DNA of 64,000 nt from Odontocerum albicorne (taxonomy: Eukaryota; Arthropoda; Insecta; Trichoptera; Odontoceridae): the NCBI GenBank assembly GCA_949825065.1, contig OX463849.1:34615199-34679198 (forward strand), in the 5' to 3' direction. Under the pieces are notes generated by a model. It did no database searches. It was not told the origin of the DNA and was given only the letters and a program-made list of their open reading frames with translations. Every line of letters begins with the position of its first letter. Position 1 is the first letter of the stretch. The position numbers and the translations under genes are program-made. Positions 45,026 through 56,240 of the stretch are shown in pieces.

Positions 45026-46194
45026 ACAAATAAATGGTAATACAAACTGCATTTATTTTTTCAACTATTTGTTCATTTATTTTCTTCAAATCCTTTGCAT
45101 ATTACAGGTTTCCCTTATTCGTACAAGGACCAAACAAAACAAGTAAAAAAACAATAGTGAAAATGTGTATGTTACACTAAAATATTATGACACGTTAGAT
45201 AATAAACACAATGAAATTATTTCAATTTTTACACTAAATTTAAGAGTTTTTTTCCTGAAGGAACTGAGGGACACATGAAACACGCCTGTCTATATTAGGG
45301 CATGCACGGTTAAAACATGTAATTGCTTTACCTACCGACATTTCCAAAGGCAGGTTGGTTCGACTTATAGGTTGAAAGAATAATCTATGGGTGTGTTGGA
45401 CTCAGATTATTATCCAGAACATACAAACCAAGACTGTTGAGGACCGACACACAATACATAACACAAAACTTTTTATATCTAATATGAAACTTGATATTTT
45501 ATTTATTTTTTATTTATTATTACACATGACAAGAAATATACACAATTTGAGAAAAACAACAGATAATTTGATTTGGACATACAATTTTAATGGATCTGGG
45601 TTTGTTGCCTTTCATTTGTCGTATCCCCAGTAAACTAGGCTTTTGCCTGTATCTCACTGAGGATATTAAGCATGATAAAAATAAATCGATACTTCTTTCC
45701 GATTTTTGATTGCACAAAAACAAAATATGTGTCATTATAATAAGTATACGAGTAGCTCTAGTCAATATTTTAAGGACTAATATTTTTGTTGAATATGTAA
45801 ACCAAAACAAATTCAAATTAAATAAGGCTTATAATGAAACCAGATATTTTTTGCTGTTGAATCATCAAGCGCGATGTCCACGGGAGTCGAAATAGGGATG
45901 CCAGTTAGCACGCATATAAACCATGGAAATTAAAGCTGTATACAATAACTAGTCAAAGATGTACATGACAAAATATCAGTATTTGTGTCACCACTTTCCT
46001 ATCGTTTCATATGGCTAATTTATATTTAATTTGTAATATTTTTAATCTATTTATAATAGTGGTTCGAATCCCGAGCTAGAGTACCCTTAAGGCGAGTCTG
46101 CTTTCTGAACAGCGCTATATATATAATATAATACATACCTCTTTTATAGCAATTATTATTAAAAGGGAAAATTGACGATCTTCGGGGTCAAATA
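45026..46194. other. Unassigned stretch with a family 5 piece
   Basis: About 46068-46150 is antisense family 5 start (GGTTCGAATCCCGAGCTAGA, then GCTTTCTGAACAGCGC). About 45590-45645 shares a short TTTGTTG-CTTTTCATTTGTC block with 41497-41538. Otherwise AT-rich. Confidence 0.4.
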
Positions 46195-46340
46195 AATAAG
46201 AATCTTCTAGCCCGGGGTTCGCGAGTTCGTTTCCATGATTCCATTCTAGTTTTTACTTAAGGCCTCTAACAACTTGCTGACTGGTTGAAAGTGATTGCTA
46301 CATGGCAATAAGTCCGCCAGTTTGTACCGTATACAAAAAA
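46195..46340 (+). mobile_element. SINE1 copy, head truncated
   Basis: Body CCATTCTAGTTTTTACTTAA and tail CTGACTGGTTGAAAGTGATT, CATGGCAATAAGTCCGCCAG, TTTGTACCGTATAC. Confidence 0.65.
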
Positions 46341-47265
46341 AATAATAAAACCTTTTTGTTTTGTATCATTTCATGTTTCTGCGTTTGGTATTGTATTATA
46401 ATATAGCTACAAAAGGAAGGAATATTTTTAAATTATTTATTTTCTCAATCCTTTAAGAGTACAAAAGTTGTTATTTAAAATGAAACGTAACCAGGCCGTT
46501 GATCATGATTTATGATTAATGTCATAATAGAACCAAGCACTGGTATGCCAACTCCAATCAGAATATTTAGCAAACTGGTATTGACGTTCTATTTGCAATC
46601 CCTTCCATCCACTGAACTGAATCGGCGAAAACATGTTATGATCGATGCGTGATTTGAAAATAAATTCGTTTTCCACTCGGTCGTTTCAGTGTTTTCACAA
46701 AACTATTATTAATTCTCATTTTCATGGGAATATTTTTCAGTACATCAAATACGAATGTTGTAAACAAATGGATGGTTTTTAAGAGTTCATAAGACCATAC
46801 ATATGCATAGTTATTTATTTATTCGTTAATGGCAAATTCTTTGCCTTGAAGGAATTTTTTTGAACCAACCAGATTTTGTTTTATAATCAATTATTGTCGG
46901 TATCCATGATAGTCTAAAGAAAAGTAAAGTAAAGGAAAAGTTAAATTGAAATAAAATTACTCATCTCAAAAGGTGTCAGGGAGAAGTTATTATACACATA
47001 GTTTATAAAGAATGACTTCAAAGATTTTTATTATGATAAGAATAAGTTATGAACCAAATCAAGTCCAGTGAACTGCAAAAGATGACGTACAAAGGGGCAG
47101 TATTGCTCTGAAAGAAAAAATATTTTTTCAAGCAGATACTGATGACAGCATTGTTTAATAATCTTGTTATCGCCACGAATATACATCGTTTTTTTTTTAT
47201 TAAAATTTGTATTAATTCATATAGTATTCTAAAATTTATCAGTTTCCGTATTGCATGAATAATAC
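46341..47265. other. Unassigned stretch
   Basis: AT-rich; no family or coding similarity recognised. Confidence 0.4.
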
Positions 47266-47863
47266 CAGTGATTCTCAACTGGTGGTACGCGTACCACCGT
47301 TGTTACATAAGAGAATAGTAGGTGGTACGATAAACTGTGTGGTAATATTGCATTACACGGAAAGAATAGAAATAAATGAATGCGTTATATTTAGCAAGAA
47401 TTAAAAAAAAAATCTGATTAAATTTGTAAATTTAGGATTGGTTAGATTATTTTAAAATGTAAATTTAAAATGTAAAATGCGTGTTCTGAACAAAAATTAT
47501 TTTATAAGTTGCTGCCTTAAAAGACACTGCATACTCTAGGATTAATTTTTTTTTATTAACTTGTAATATTTCAGATGATTTATTTGGTATTTAGTTATTT
47601 TTAAACTTAAGATGAACATTTGGTATCTTATTTGTGCACTTTATATACAAATGCCAAATACATAAAAAATGCGATATATTTGTATATTTAATTAATCCTT
47701 TTTGTGTGTTTTTTTAAAATAAATATTTAAAAAAATAAAAATAGCATATTGTTCACATTCCTACTTACGTCGTGGATGATTTTTTTTGTACATGGTGGTG
47801 GTAATAAAGTTTTCCACTTTTTGTTTCGATGGTACGCCTTAGTTAAAATATTGAGAACTGCCG
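47266..47863. mobile_element. Degraded hAT non-autonomous element
   Basis: Left end CAGTGATTCTCAACTGGTGG; right end, as reverse complement, CGGCAGTTCTCAATATTTT. The two share an (N)TTCTCAA core. Just inside the left end is an 18-bp palindrome at 47281-47298 around TACGCGTA, a feature also present in the 23.5-kb MITE. No matching 8-bp duplication was found, so the ends are eroded. Confidence 0.5.
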
Positions 47864-47989
47864 GAATATATAGTACTTAAATGTAAATAAAACTAAAAAA
47901 ATAACATATACATACTCGTAGTTTGTACACCTTTGAATTTAAAACGGCGGTATTCATCTATCCAAGACAATGAATAATTTTTTTAAAGT

Positions 47990-48310
47990 TTGTTAATAAT
48001 AAAAAGACAATTTACATAGCGCCGTTTAGAGAGCAGATTCTCCTTAAGGCTGCTCAAACTCGGAATTCAAACACAGTATTATTGACACATAAAAATAATA
48101 CAAAATAAATGTATATGAGTTGAGTGAAAGGATAGGGAAGTCGTGGCTGCTGGCAATAGTTCAGGTACTTTCCCATAATTGCATATGTTTAAGAAAACAT
48201 CGTTTTAAGAAAACCGTAGATATCTTACCAAAGAAAGACGAACTACAAAGAAACCTTTGTAGTTCTTCCAGTGTGTGATAGTTACACATTCGGCTTTAAG
48301 TACAGTTTAG
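47990..48310 (+). repeat. Family 5 interspersed repeat
   Basis: Best complete copy: TAATAATAAAAAGACAATTT, GCGCCGTTTAGAGAGCAGAT, CTCCTTAAGGCTGCTC, ATTGACACATAAAAATAAT, GTCGTGGCTGCTGGC, GGTACTTTCCCATAATTGCA, CTTACCAAAGAAAGACGAAC, ending ACACATTCGGCTTTA. Confidence 0.7.
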
Positions 48311-48324
48311 GTATTGATATAACG

Positions 48325-48665
48325 AATTCCATAAACAACAAGGCGAACTAATGTCTCCATTCTTGAATAACTACGAATCACGGACAGATTTTCGACAATA
48401 TGTCTCTACGAGTCCTCCATTTTTTTGGGCACATTACTCGTGGTCAAGAAGACAGTTTGGAGATGTATGTGTGTGTTATTGGAAGCTTGGAAAGACGATG
48501 CACAAGAGAAATAATCCCAATGGTTTTGACTGACCAAGTGAGAGATGCAACTGGACTACCATTGACAACTGCTCTTCGAGCCGTGTAGTGCAGGGATGGA
48601 TGAGGGGAGTCATCGGAGACTATCACGATGCTCAGTCATGAGCTACACGACAGGATACTGATGAT
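48325..48665 (+). mobile_element. LINE-B ORF2 C-terminal fragment
   Basis: In broken frames: the TTCCATAAACAACAAGGCGA block (for IP.TTRRTN), then LRVLHFFGHITRGQEDSLEM, GRRCTREIIPMV-like residues, TDQVRDATGLPLTTALRAV. Homologous to 5018-5515 on the opposite strand. Confidence 0.65.
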
Positions 48666-48694
48666 AGTGTAAGTATATACATAGTGTTCATATG

Positions 48695-49115
48695 TGATCA
48701 ACAATTTGGACAAGACTTTCCAAAAAAGGTTGTTTTCAAATATTTCTTATAGTTACGCACACTACCCATATCTACCCATATCTTTAACACTCAAACCCAG
48801 ACTATTTCGCACATCAGGACCAGCAACTGCAAAAGTCTATATAATACTTCACTCTATTGAATCAATTCGGAACAATAAATTTATCCGATAAAGATGAATT
48901 CGGTCTTAAAGTTCTACTCATTTTTTAAGGAACATCTCTCAGACAAATATTTGAAAGAAACATGGAGACAAACCATTAGGGGATTTAATTTCAAATAGAT
49001 AAAGTTTGAAATCAATCTGTTCACGAGACTTCAGCGAAGGTAGACATTTTGGAAGTGAACTAATATGACTATAACATATTTATAACAACAAACTCTTGTA
49101 CGCAAAATATTGTAA
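48695..49115 (+). repeat. Family 6 interspersed repeat
   Basis: Shared with 52976-53270, 59035-60000 and 10470-10600: CACTCAAACCCAGACTATTT..., GACCAGCAACTGCAAAAGTC, TATTGAATCAATTCGGAACA, AAAGATGAATTCGG, GACTTCAGCGAAGGTAGAC. About 420 bp. Frames are not conserved between copies, so it looks non-coding. Class unknown. Confidence 0.55.
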
Positions 49116-49768
49116 ATAATAAAGTCATTTATTTAAACCAGGCAAATCTATTATTTAGTAACAACTGCTGAAGATAAAACAACACAACGATCTAGTCTAT
49201 ACAGAATATCGGATATGGTACACGGACAAGAGTAGTTAACTGGTATACTCGTATATCGGCAAGCAACCAAGATCGTTAACTTTGATAAACTATTGACCTT
49301 TTCATAGCTGTTCTGTCGTCTGTTATTAGACTGATTTTATTGCCTACATTTTAAAGTAATAGCACCCTAAAACAATAAACGTTTATGACTCAAATGTTTA
49401 GTCATTGTGAATAAGAGTCAATTTAATATTTAGTACGATCATGTTTCGGCTTGAAGTTAACTTTTACCTACTTCTTAGCCTGAATAATAAACAATGAGTA
49501 ACGTTTCAACTTATTTATTGTTAAAATTATTTTGTTTCATAATAATAACCTATTAAAAATTGGGTGATAATCATTAAACAATAATTAATAAATCAGCGTT
49601 TAAAGAGCAGGCTCTCCTAACAGTAAAAATTGAAAATGCAGTAGTATCCCTTTATCCCCGAAGAATATGTTACAAGACCATCAGTGGATTCCTGAAACAG
49701 CGGATGGTATCGAACATGTCTCCTGAGCATCAAGAATGATGGAAAGTCATTACGCCAAGATTGGTATG
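49116..49768. other. Unassigned stretch with a family 5 piece
   Basis: About 49560-49690 has the first part of family 5 (AATAATTAATAAATCAGCGT, AAAGAGCAGGCTCTCC). Otherwise AT-rich. Confidence 0.4.
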
Positions 49769-50165
49769 GTGGGTGCATGACTGCACGGTAACGCACTAGA
49801 CTTCTACCATGGAATTTCGTCGGTTGGAAACCTGCGCTGTGCTATTTCCCACTAATGGCACAGGTTCTTTTTTCTGCCTACTGTTTGGGGATATAAGGAT
49901 TCTTATGAATTCATTAACAAATATTCTTTCAAAAAAAAAATGTGCCAATGTATTCCGATTGTCTCACTTCGGCATGCTATCGATTCCAGCACAGCGGTGT
50001 GGCCGCTGAGTTTGCTTGTGTGCAACGGATCACTCATTTAAATAGGAAAAAATAATGAAAAAAACAAAATTTCACGGCACAGCTTCGCTTTCCAACTGAA
50101 TTGACGTTGAAACGGCAAGGGGATCCACAACTACGAGGTCAACAACGACAACGAAAAAGGAGTAT
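49769..50165 (+). mobile_element. SINE2 copy
   Basis: Head TGCATGACTGCACGGTAACG with a degraded B box, body blocks TGGCACAGGTTCTTTTT, TATTCTTTCAAAAAAAAA, GTCTCACTTCGGCATGC, ACGGCACAGCTTCGCTTTCC, GGGGATCCACAACTACGAGG. Confidence 0.7.
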
Positions 50166-50404
50166 ATAGTAACATCTCCAGGGACAAGTCGGCACATCAA
50201 ATTCAGGAAAATGACTAGCTATCCAGGGCAGAGGTCGGTGGAGGTAAATTCTGGATCTGGATCTAATACTGGCTCGTAGTGTCGATAATTATGAACCCAG
50301 TACACCCATACCTCGCTTAACGGACGCATTGAAAAAAACAATCAATAAATTTGCTTTCCGGAAAAAATCAATTTGCGTAAATTTTTTAAATCGAAATTCA
50401 AATG

Positions 50405-50534
50405 AAGCGCGAATAAGTGACACGAAAGTGAAACAAGATTCACCCTTAAATGACACGAAAGTAAAACAAGATTCACCTTTAAATGATACAAAAGTAAAAC
50501 AAGATTTACCCTTAAGTGACACGAAAGTAAAACA
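50405..50534. repeat. 33-bp minisatellite, about four units
   Basis: GACACGAAAGT(A/G)AAACAAG recurs at 50419, 50452, 50485 and 50518 with a 33-bp period. Unrelated in sequence to the 42-kb array but identical in period; both strands are again open. The frame 50329-50586 has no recognisable domain. Confidence 0.9.
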
Positions 50535-51304
50535 TTTCTTGAGAATTATCACTTATGAAATTAGCCAACGCTTCGTAACATTTTGAAGAAAGAATTCGAA
50601 TCCTAATTGAAAATGATCCACATGAAGAGGAATACTTAAAAGTCCTCGAAAAATAGATGAAATTGTATATTGTTATAAACTTGAAGAGAAATCGAGAAAA
50701 TATGCTAAGCAACGAACTGTATGTTTTCGATCCTTTTACGTTTTTAGAACGTAATCTATAATTTTGTATTGTAATATTTTATTGAGTTTTAGTCAATGAA
50801 AAAAAGTAATGTAACATTCAAAACAAGCATTAATTTAAGTTACGAGTTGAAGTGTGTATGGAGATCAAAATAAATCCAGCAAAAACAGATGCCGGTTTAA
50901 TAAGAAGAGATATATAGACGCATCTCAACAGCGTCAAAGTGCACAGTTCCAGCGTATCTGGTGGATGCTGTAACATTAATCTAAAAATAATCATCCAGTT
51001 GACGGATTGAAACAAAGGACTAGAGGAGATTTACGAGCAACTCCGACCCGTAGTGTTTTATTTTGTGGCATAAATATCCTTTGAACACTCGCTCGCTCGT
51101 ATCGCGCTCACTTTCCTCGACTCCATCAAGAGTTCGAGGAATATAAATAATAAAAGGATAGAATTGTTATTGCACTGCTTTCACATTTGATTGTATTTAA
51201 ATTAATTTAAACTTAGCAATCCAATCGCATATGTATTGTAGAATCAAGAAACAAAACATGACATGAGTTGGCTACATTGTTTCGTATTCATTTGTTCGTT
51301 GCTG
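50535..51304. other. Unassigned stretch
   Basis: About 51040-51140 is slightly GC-richer (CACTCGCTCGCTCGTATCGC). Nothing recognised. Confidence 0.35.
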
Positions 51305-51606
51305 GGCCTGGTCAACTCATTGGAAAGCAAAGCTGCGCCCTGGAGTTTGTAGTTTTTTTTAAAGGAGCCACTGCACATCAGCAAATCCACCGGCCATTGG
51401 ATCCGATGGCACACTGACATATTATTTTTATTTTCCTCTTTTTGACAGAATATATATGATCGAAGTCATAGATATTCTTGTACCCTCGAATACTAAACGG
51501 AAAAAATGCCTGCGTCATTCTAGGGAACTAGCATAGCGCATGGTTCAAACTGGCGACCTTCCGCACGGAAGTCCAGTGCGTTACAGTAAGGCCATACACC
51601 TCAACG
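51305..51606 (-). mobile_element. SINE2 copy
   Basis: Antisense SINE2: GCAAAGCTGCGCCCTGG, GGCACACTGACATATTATTT, TTTTTGACAGAATATATATG, ATGCCTGCGTCATTC, then the head with CATGGTTCAAACTGGCG (B box reversed) and GTGCGTTACAGTAAGGCC. Confidence 0.7.
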
Positions 51607-51624
51607 TATTATATTACAGTTTTG

Positions 51625-51857
51625 TTGTATACAGCACAACCAGTTGTTATGACGATTTCTTGCAACTCACTGTTTGATAGATACGGATGTTATAAGCAGA
51701 ATCAAGTAACGAATCTTGAGATGATTTACCTAGAACGATGTCTAAAAATACCAGATCGGAATCCTTTTTAAATAAAATCCTAGGTTACAACGGTAATCGA
51801 ACTCGCTATCCTGAAATCTGAAGACAGGTGTCTTACCAACTAGGCCACGGTGGTAAT
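51625..51857 (-). mobile_element. SINE1 copy
   Basis: Antisense: TTGTATACAGCACAACCAGT tail start, a diverged centre, CCAGATCGGAATCC, GGTAATCGAACTCGC (B box reversed) and TTACCAACTAGGCCACGG (head). The two SINE families are only ~20 bp apart here and lie in the same orientation. Confidence 0.7.
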
Positions 51858-52499
51858 ATAGTAAGATCATATCTGGGTGTGTAATATGTTGTCGGTAAAG
51901 AAGTTTCGCGTTTCTCGGATATTCGTGTATGTCGTTAGTATAAAATTTTCATTGCTTACATCATCTAAACGTGTTGATTATTTTCTATTATGCAAGGTTA
52001 TAAGTTAAGACCTGTGTTGAGTCGGCACAAAAATTCTGACTTCGTTTCCAGAAATTTTAAATGTTTGTCTCCGACTAAAGCTCCACTTTGAATTATATAG
52101 AACATATATTGTTAATCATACATTACACTTAATCACGCGGTGTTACTACTTAAATGTAGTTTTTTTTTTAAATAATATATACGGAGATTCCTCATCATAA
52201 TACACGCTATTTGTAGTAGATGCCGCATAGTTTATAATTTCAAAATGTAATTTATGTAACCGATAAGTTTAAAAATCATGTGAAAAATCCATTTTAGAAT
52301 AGCGTCTCGCGACTCCAACTTCCAAGGGCTGGTTAAGGTCATTTTTTTGGCCATTGTTTGTCCAAATAGCTTTTGCTGTTTTTTGACGTCATTTTGAAAA
52401 GAGAACATAATAAGTGATTTTTTCGATGCTTGGTGCTTTTTATTGCGATTTCTACAAAAAATACGACCCAAACAAAAAATACATGTACTCGTACATTAT
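51858..52499. other. Unassigned stretch
   Basis: AT-rich; no family recognised. It could be the eroded flank of the mariner remnant to the right. Confidence 0.35.
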
Positions 52500-52712
52500 A
52501 TGCTGACAATGCAGTGAACGGTTGTTTGTGTCAAATGGTGTTTAAATAATCCATTATGGTGATGGGAAAACCGAATATGGTGCCCAATCTGGATGACCGA
52601 TACCAGCGTTCTGCAACAATAACCAGAGTCCTGTGACACGAGACCTTGTTGAGATACTGAAAATATCGAAATCAGTTGTTCACAAGCATTTGGTGCAATT
52701 TGGTGTTTGAAT
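52500..52712 (+). pseudogene. Mariner transposase N-terminal remnant
   Basis: From 52618 a frame reads NNQSPVTRDLVEILKISK, then SVVHKHLVQFGV before TGA at 52708-52710. This is the second helix-turn-helix of mariner-family transposases (T.R.LAE.L..S...V..HL...G). Upstream sequence loosely resembles the first helix-turn-helix in a shifted frame. The catalytic DDD/E domain is absent. Confidence 0.55.
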
Positions 52713-52819
52713 TTCATTTAAAAATATTTTTCAGACAGCCTAATACAAAAATACTTTTCGGACAGCCTACATATACAAAAAATACCCTACACACAAAACC
52801 CTATTGATATAACAAAGAG

Positions 52820-52975
52820 TATAGTTCAATTACATAGAATGGCCCTAAGACAGAACGCCTAATCTTCCTATCATGACACATCCTTGGCTTCTTCTACATC
52901 TATTAATATTAACTATTTCTTTGATTTTCTACGTTCCTTCTATAAAAATATCATTGAATGACACTGCGAGACACC
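52820..52975 (-). mobile_element. LINE-A fragment
   Basis: Antisense LINE-A (CATGACACATCCTTGGCTTC, TTCTACATCTATTAA, TTTGATTTTCTACGTTCC, AAAATATCATTGAATGA). Confidence 0.55.
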
Positions 52976-53270
52976 ATTCCTCACCACAGGACTAGCAACG
53001 CCAAAAGTCTTGTTATAATACCCCATCCTATTGAATCGATTCAGAACACTCAATTTAATCAATGAAGACGAAATCGATTTTCAAGTTCTACTTCTATCCG
53101 AAGCAACATCATTCAGACACAATTTCGAAAGATACAATGGAGTCATCCCATTAAAGGATTTGAAAACAAAGAGACAACGTTTGAAATCAATCCCTTCGTG
53201 TTACTTGAGCCCGTGTAGACTTTTTAGAAGCGGGCTAATATGCCAATATTTATTACTAACACATATCAAT
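52976..53270 (+). repeat. Family 6 interspersed repeat
   Basis: CATTCCTCACCACAGGACTA, GCCAAAAGTCTTG, TATTGAATCGATTCAGAACA, AATGAAGACGAAATCGATTT, TTGAAATCAATCCCTTCGTG, matching 48695-49115 and 59035-60000. Confidence 0.6.
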
Positions 53271-53370
53271 TTGCTAATCAGGCAGACCAGAATAAATATT
53301 TGAATGACAAATAATTCATTTGCTAATCAGGCAGACCAGAATAAATATTTGAAGAACAAATAATAATTCA
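53271..53370. repeat. 49-bp direct duplication
   Basis: The block starting TTGCTAATCAGGCAGACCAG at 53271 recurs at 53320. It lies at the 3' end of a family 6 copy. Confidence 0.85.
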
Positions 53371-53739
53371 AACGCGACACAAAATAATGACTTAATAAGA
53401 GTTTTTATTTTCGTTGGAAGCTATCAACTTACAAATTTAACTCTCTAAGTCTATAGAAGTTTGAATAAAAAAATATTTTTACGTATAACTTGAAATACTG
53501 AAAGTAACACATTAAACATTAAGGTGTTAAATAAAATTATAAGTATGGTATAACTCAAATTAGTATAAAAACAAATTCAACAAAAATTTCAATTCAAAAT
53601 CATTTTACGAAAGAAAAAATATTCTTGTATATTTAATTAAACACCAAAATTATATTTTTTTAATTTAAGTTAATAGATTGGAATATGCAAACATGATACA
53701 AAGTCGAAATATTAATTTGAAATTTATATATGAAAAAAA
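53371..53739. other. AT-rich stretch
   Basis: Nothing recognised. Confidence 0.4.
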
Positions 53740-54000
53740 AAAGTCCACTTGGCAAAACCCTTTACTTATACTCGTGGATTTCAAGTTTGATTCCTGGTGG
53801 TACAAAAAAATAAAATATAAAAGTATGCCAGTCTGATAAAAGTGTTCCTAAATAACAATACTCACTTGTGCCGAGTCTACGCGTGCGAGAGTTGTTACCT
53901 TCACGCGCGGTAGTGTTACCAACGCACGCAATAACGAACCACGAGTTCCATGCCAACTTCAGTAGTTCTAAACCTGAAGACTCTATTACTGAAAGGGTTC
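53740..54000 (+). mobile_element. SINE3 copy, head truncated
   Basis: AAGTTTGATTCCTGGTGG (B box), CCAGTCTGATAAAAGTGTTC, ACAATACTCACTTGTGCCGA, GCGGTAGTGTTACCAACG, ACGAACCACGAGTTCCATGC, ending near CTCTATTACTGA. Confidence 0.65.
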
Positions 54001-54659
54001 GATTCACCAATTAGGGTATGTTTGAATGGTATCATACGAATGAGAAATAAATTACGTAGTCTTAGTCAGCCATATAAAGAGGAAGCAGTTAGTTTGTTGA
54101 TTGGTAATATTAGCGAGGTCAAAAAAGGTTTGTAAAAGTGACAAAAATAAAATTTAAGCACTCAGTTATAATTATACATTAGCTTATTTGTAATTATCGT
54201 CACTTATCTAGCATTTAGCATTTGTCATAACTTATCAACACCCAAAGTGAAATAATCGTATGGTTCTTGACATTGTATGTCACCAGTCATAATTATGCCA
54301 TTAAATTCGCTCACCAATGTCAAACATTGACAGTCTTGCTCTCTGTCAATAGTACTCGTTATCTGAATTACTGTTGACTTAAGAGGGCCTCTGTTTAGCC
54401 AGTAACAGATTATCATAATTATATTAGACTTCCATTTTAATAATCGACAAACAACTTCATCAGCTATCATTAAAAATTACAACTCATGTGGAAATCGCAG
54501 AATCATTAGCCTTGATTTTCAATAAAAAACACTGACCCCCTTCAATTAACATATAGTGACTGAATTCTCAATGAAAACACTGACCCTACTTCAAAGAGGG
54601 TTACAGTGGATTCTCAGTGAAAACATTTTTTTATTAGTTTTTTGTGTACATGGTTAAAC
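54001..54659. other. AT-rich stretch
   Basis: Short internal duplications (AAAACACTGACCC motifs near 54530-54590) also recur near 55600. No family or gene recognised. Confidence 0.35.
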
Positions 54660-54760
54660 ATGGTATAATACATCAGGCGGATTTAATGCTACACAACAAT
54701 GTCTTCCAACCAACTAACTCAAATTGGATACATTTATCTGTTTAAATTCAAGATAGATGT
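54660..54760 (-). mobile_element. SINE1 tail fragment
   Basis: ATACATCAGGCGGATTTAAT, TGTCTTCCAACCAACTAACT and a short diverged centre. It ends just before the PLE composite. Confidence 0.5.
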
Positions 54761-54790
54761 TACAAAAACAATATTAGTTTATATAATATA

Positions 54791-55113
54791 TTGTTTATAG
54801 TTAAGACATTAACGTTGTGGAGGTTTAAAGACATTGTAATGTTGTTTATAGTTAAGGCATTAACGTTGTGGAGGTTTAAAGACATTGAAATTTATTTTTA
54901 TCAAACACTGTTTATTCCACTTTTTTGTGACGGTATAACACGGTATAGACATTGTAATTTATTTTTATCAAACACTGTTTATTCCACTTTTTTGTAACGG
55001 TGTAACCCTACCAGTTTCAAAGCTTTCCCCTCATCTTCAGGGGAGCACAAACAAGACCGTATACCGTTACAAAAAAGTGGAATCAACAGTATTTGATAAA
55101 AATAAATTACAAT
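54791..55113. mobile_element. Penelope-like head-to-head composite with internal duplications
   Basis: The minus part 54791-55057 contains the PLE terminal block twice: TTGTTTATAGTTAAG...ACATTGTAAT at 54791 and again from about 54842, and TTTATTTTTATCAAACACTG at about 54892 and 54958. It then has CCTACCAGTTTCAAAGC and CATCTTCAGGGGAGCACAAA, ending CAAGAC at 55057. The plus part 55058-55113 restarts with CGTATACCGTTACAAAAAAG and runs to AAATTACAAT. No convincing target duplication. Confidence 0.75.
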
Positions 55114-56061
55114 ATTCGTTTAGGTTCAAGTAAAAAAAAACAACAAATTACTTATTTCTATCAATAATGGCAGAGCTAAAGAAAAGGAATTTGTTCAAGG
55201 ATAAGGAAGGGAACAAAGGAAAATTAGGATGATAGGATATTCTGTGTAATGTAATATTTTTTCAGTTTTCGCTCAAGGCTGGTGCATATCCAATAAATCC
55301 AGGACATTTATTACACAGTCGTTCCGAGTGAACAGTAAATAAATATTTGTAAATGTGGTGTGAAGTGTTACTATGCAAAGGAGGCTGTCATCTCCTGATC
55401 AAATTGAACGACCAAATTCTGAAATGAACTGGAAGTTTTAGCGAAGATATGAAGAAGAATTGGAATTGTTAAGCATGCAAAATAATGTCGACAGAAACGT
55501 TTCTCCTCACAGTTTCTTTCTCATAGCTGGATATTTAAGATTTTCACATCCTCAGGAGTCTGGTAAATCTCTAGCCCTCTCAGAAATGATTTGCCTTGAT
55601 TTTCGATGAAAACACTGACCGCATATCATAAGTGGGTAACTGTGGATTCTCAAAGAAAACACTTATATACTCTGGTATAGTTTGTATCTCATAGTTGTAC
55701 GTTTAGGTTCTCATAAACAATACAACCCAAGAGCAACCTGAATGATCGCCTCAATTCGTTTAAGAAATTTATAGACTTATTCACGGCGTGAGTAACAGTT
55801 TGAACCACTTTACATGAGTGCAAGTGGGAATCAATGAAATCCCACAAACTCAAGGCTTGAACACTGTATCCGTGGCTTCATCTAAGATGATTCAGGATTC
55901 ATCAAAAACTGTGTGGTAGACAATGAATGATTACACTGACCGCATTTGATAACATTTATTATTTTGCGCCATTATGGGTATTGCGCCACAAGAATTTTGA
56001 CATTTTTATATAACAAGTGACTCACATTTGCGTCTCATGTAATGAACTTGGGTATTGTTCT
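55114..56061. other. Unassigned stretch
   Basis: AT-rich with a few short internal repeats. No gene or family recognised. Confidence 0.35.
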
Positions 56062-56240
56062 GTATTACACTTTCGTTGAATACAGTACAACCCGGCGAGT
56101 TCATTGTCATCTGGCACTCTCTTCCAGCTCACTAGAAATATGCTATGGAAGTTTTAAGTCAAACAAGCAAGACGAGCCCTTTTTAAATGAAATTGGGTTC
56201 CACCGAGAATTGATCCCATAACCTCAATTTGAAGGATAGT
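56062..56240 (-). mobile_element. SINE1 copy
   Basis: Antisense: TACACTTTCGTTGAATACAG, ACAACCCGGCGAGTTCATTG, CTCTTCCAGCTCACTAGAAA, then GTTCCACCGAGAATTGATCC (degraded B box). The head is incomplete. Confidence 0.7.

Noticed and set aside
50289..50345. Possible pogo/Tigger-like terminus (CATACCTCGCTTAACGGACG)
   Set aside because: Only one end seen and no transposase nearby; too short to call.
54225..54470. 81-codon antisense frame
   Set aside because: No domain, and the region is low-complexity AT-rich DNA.
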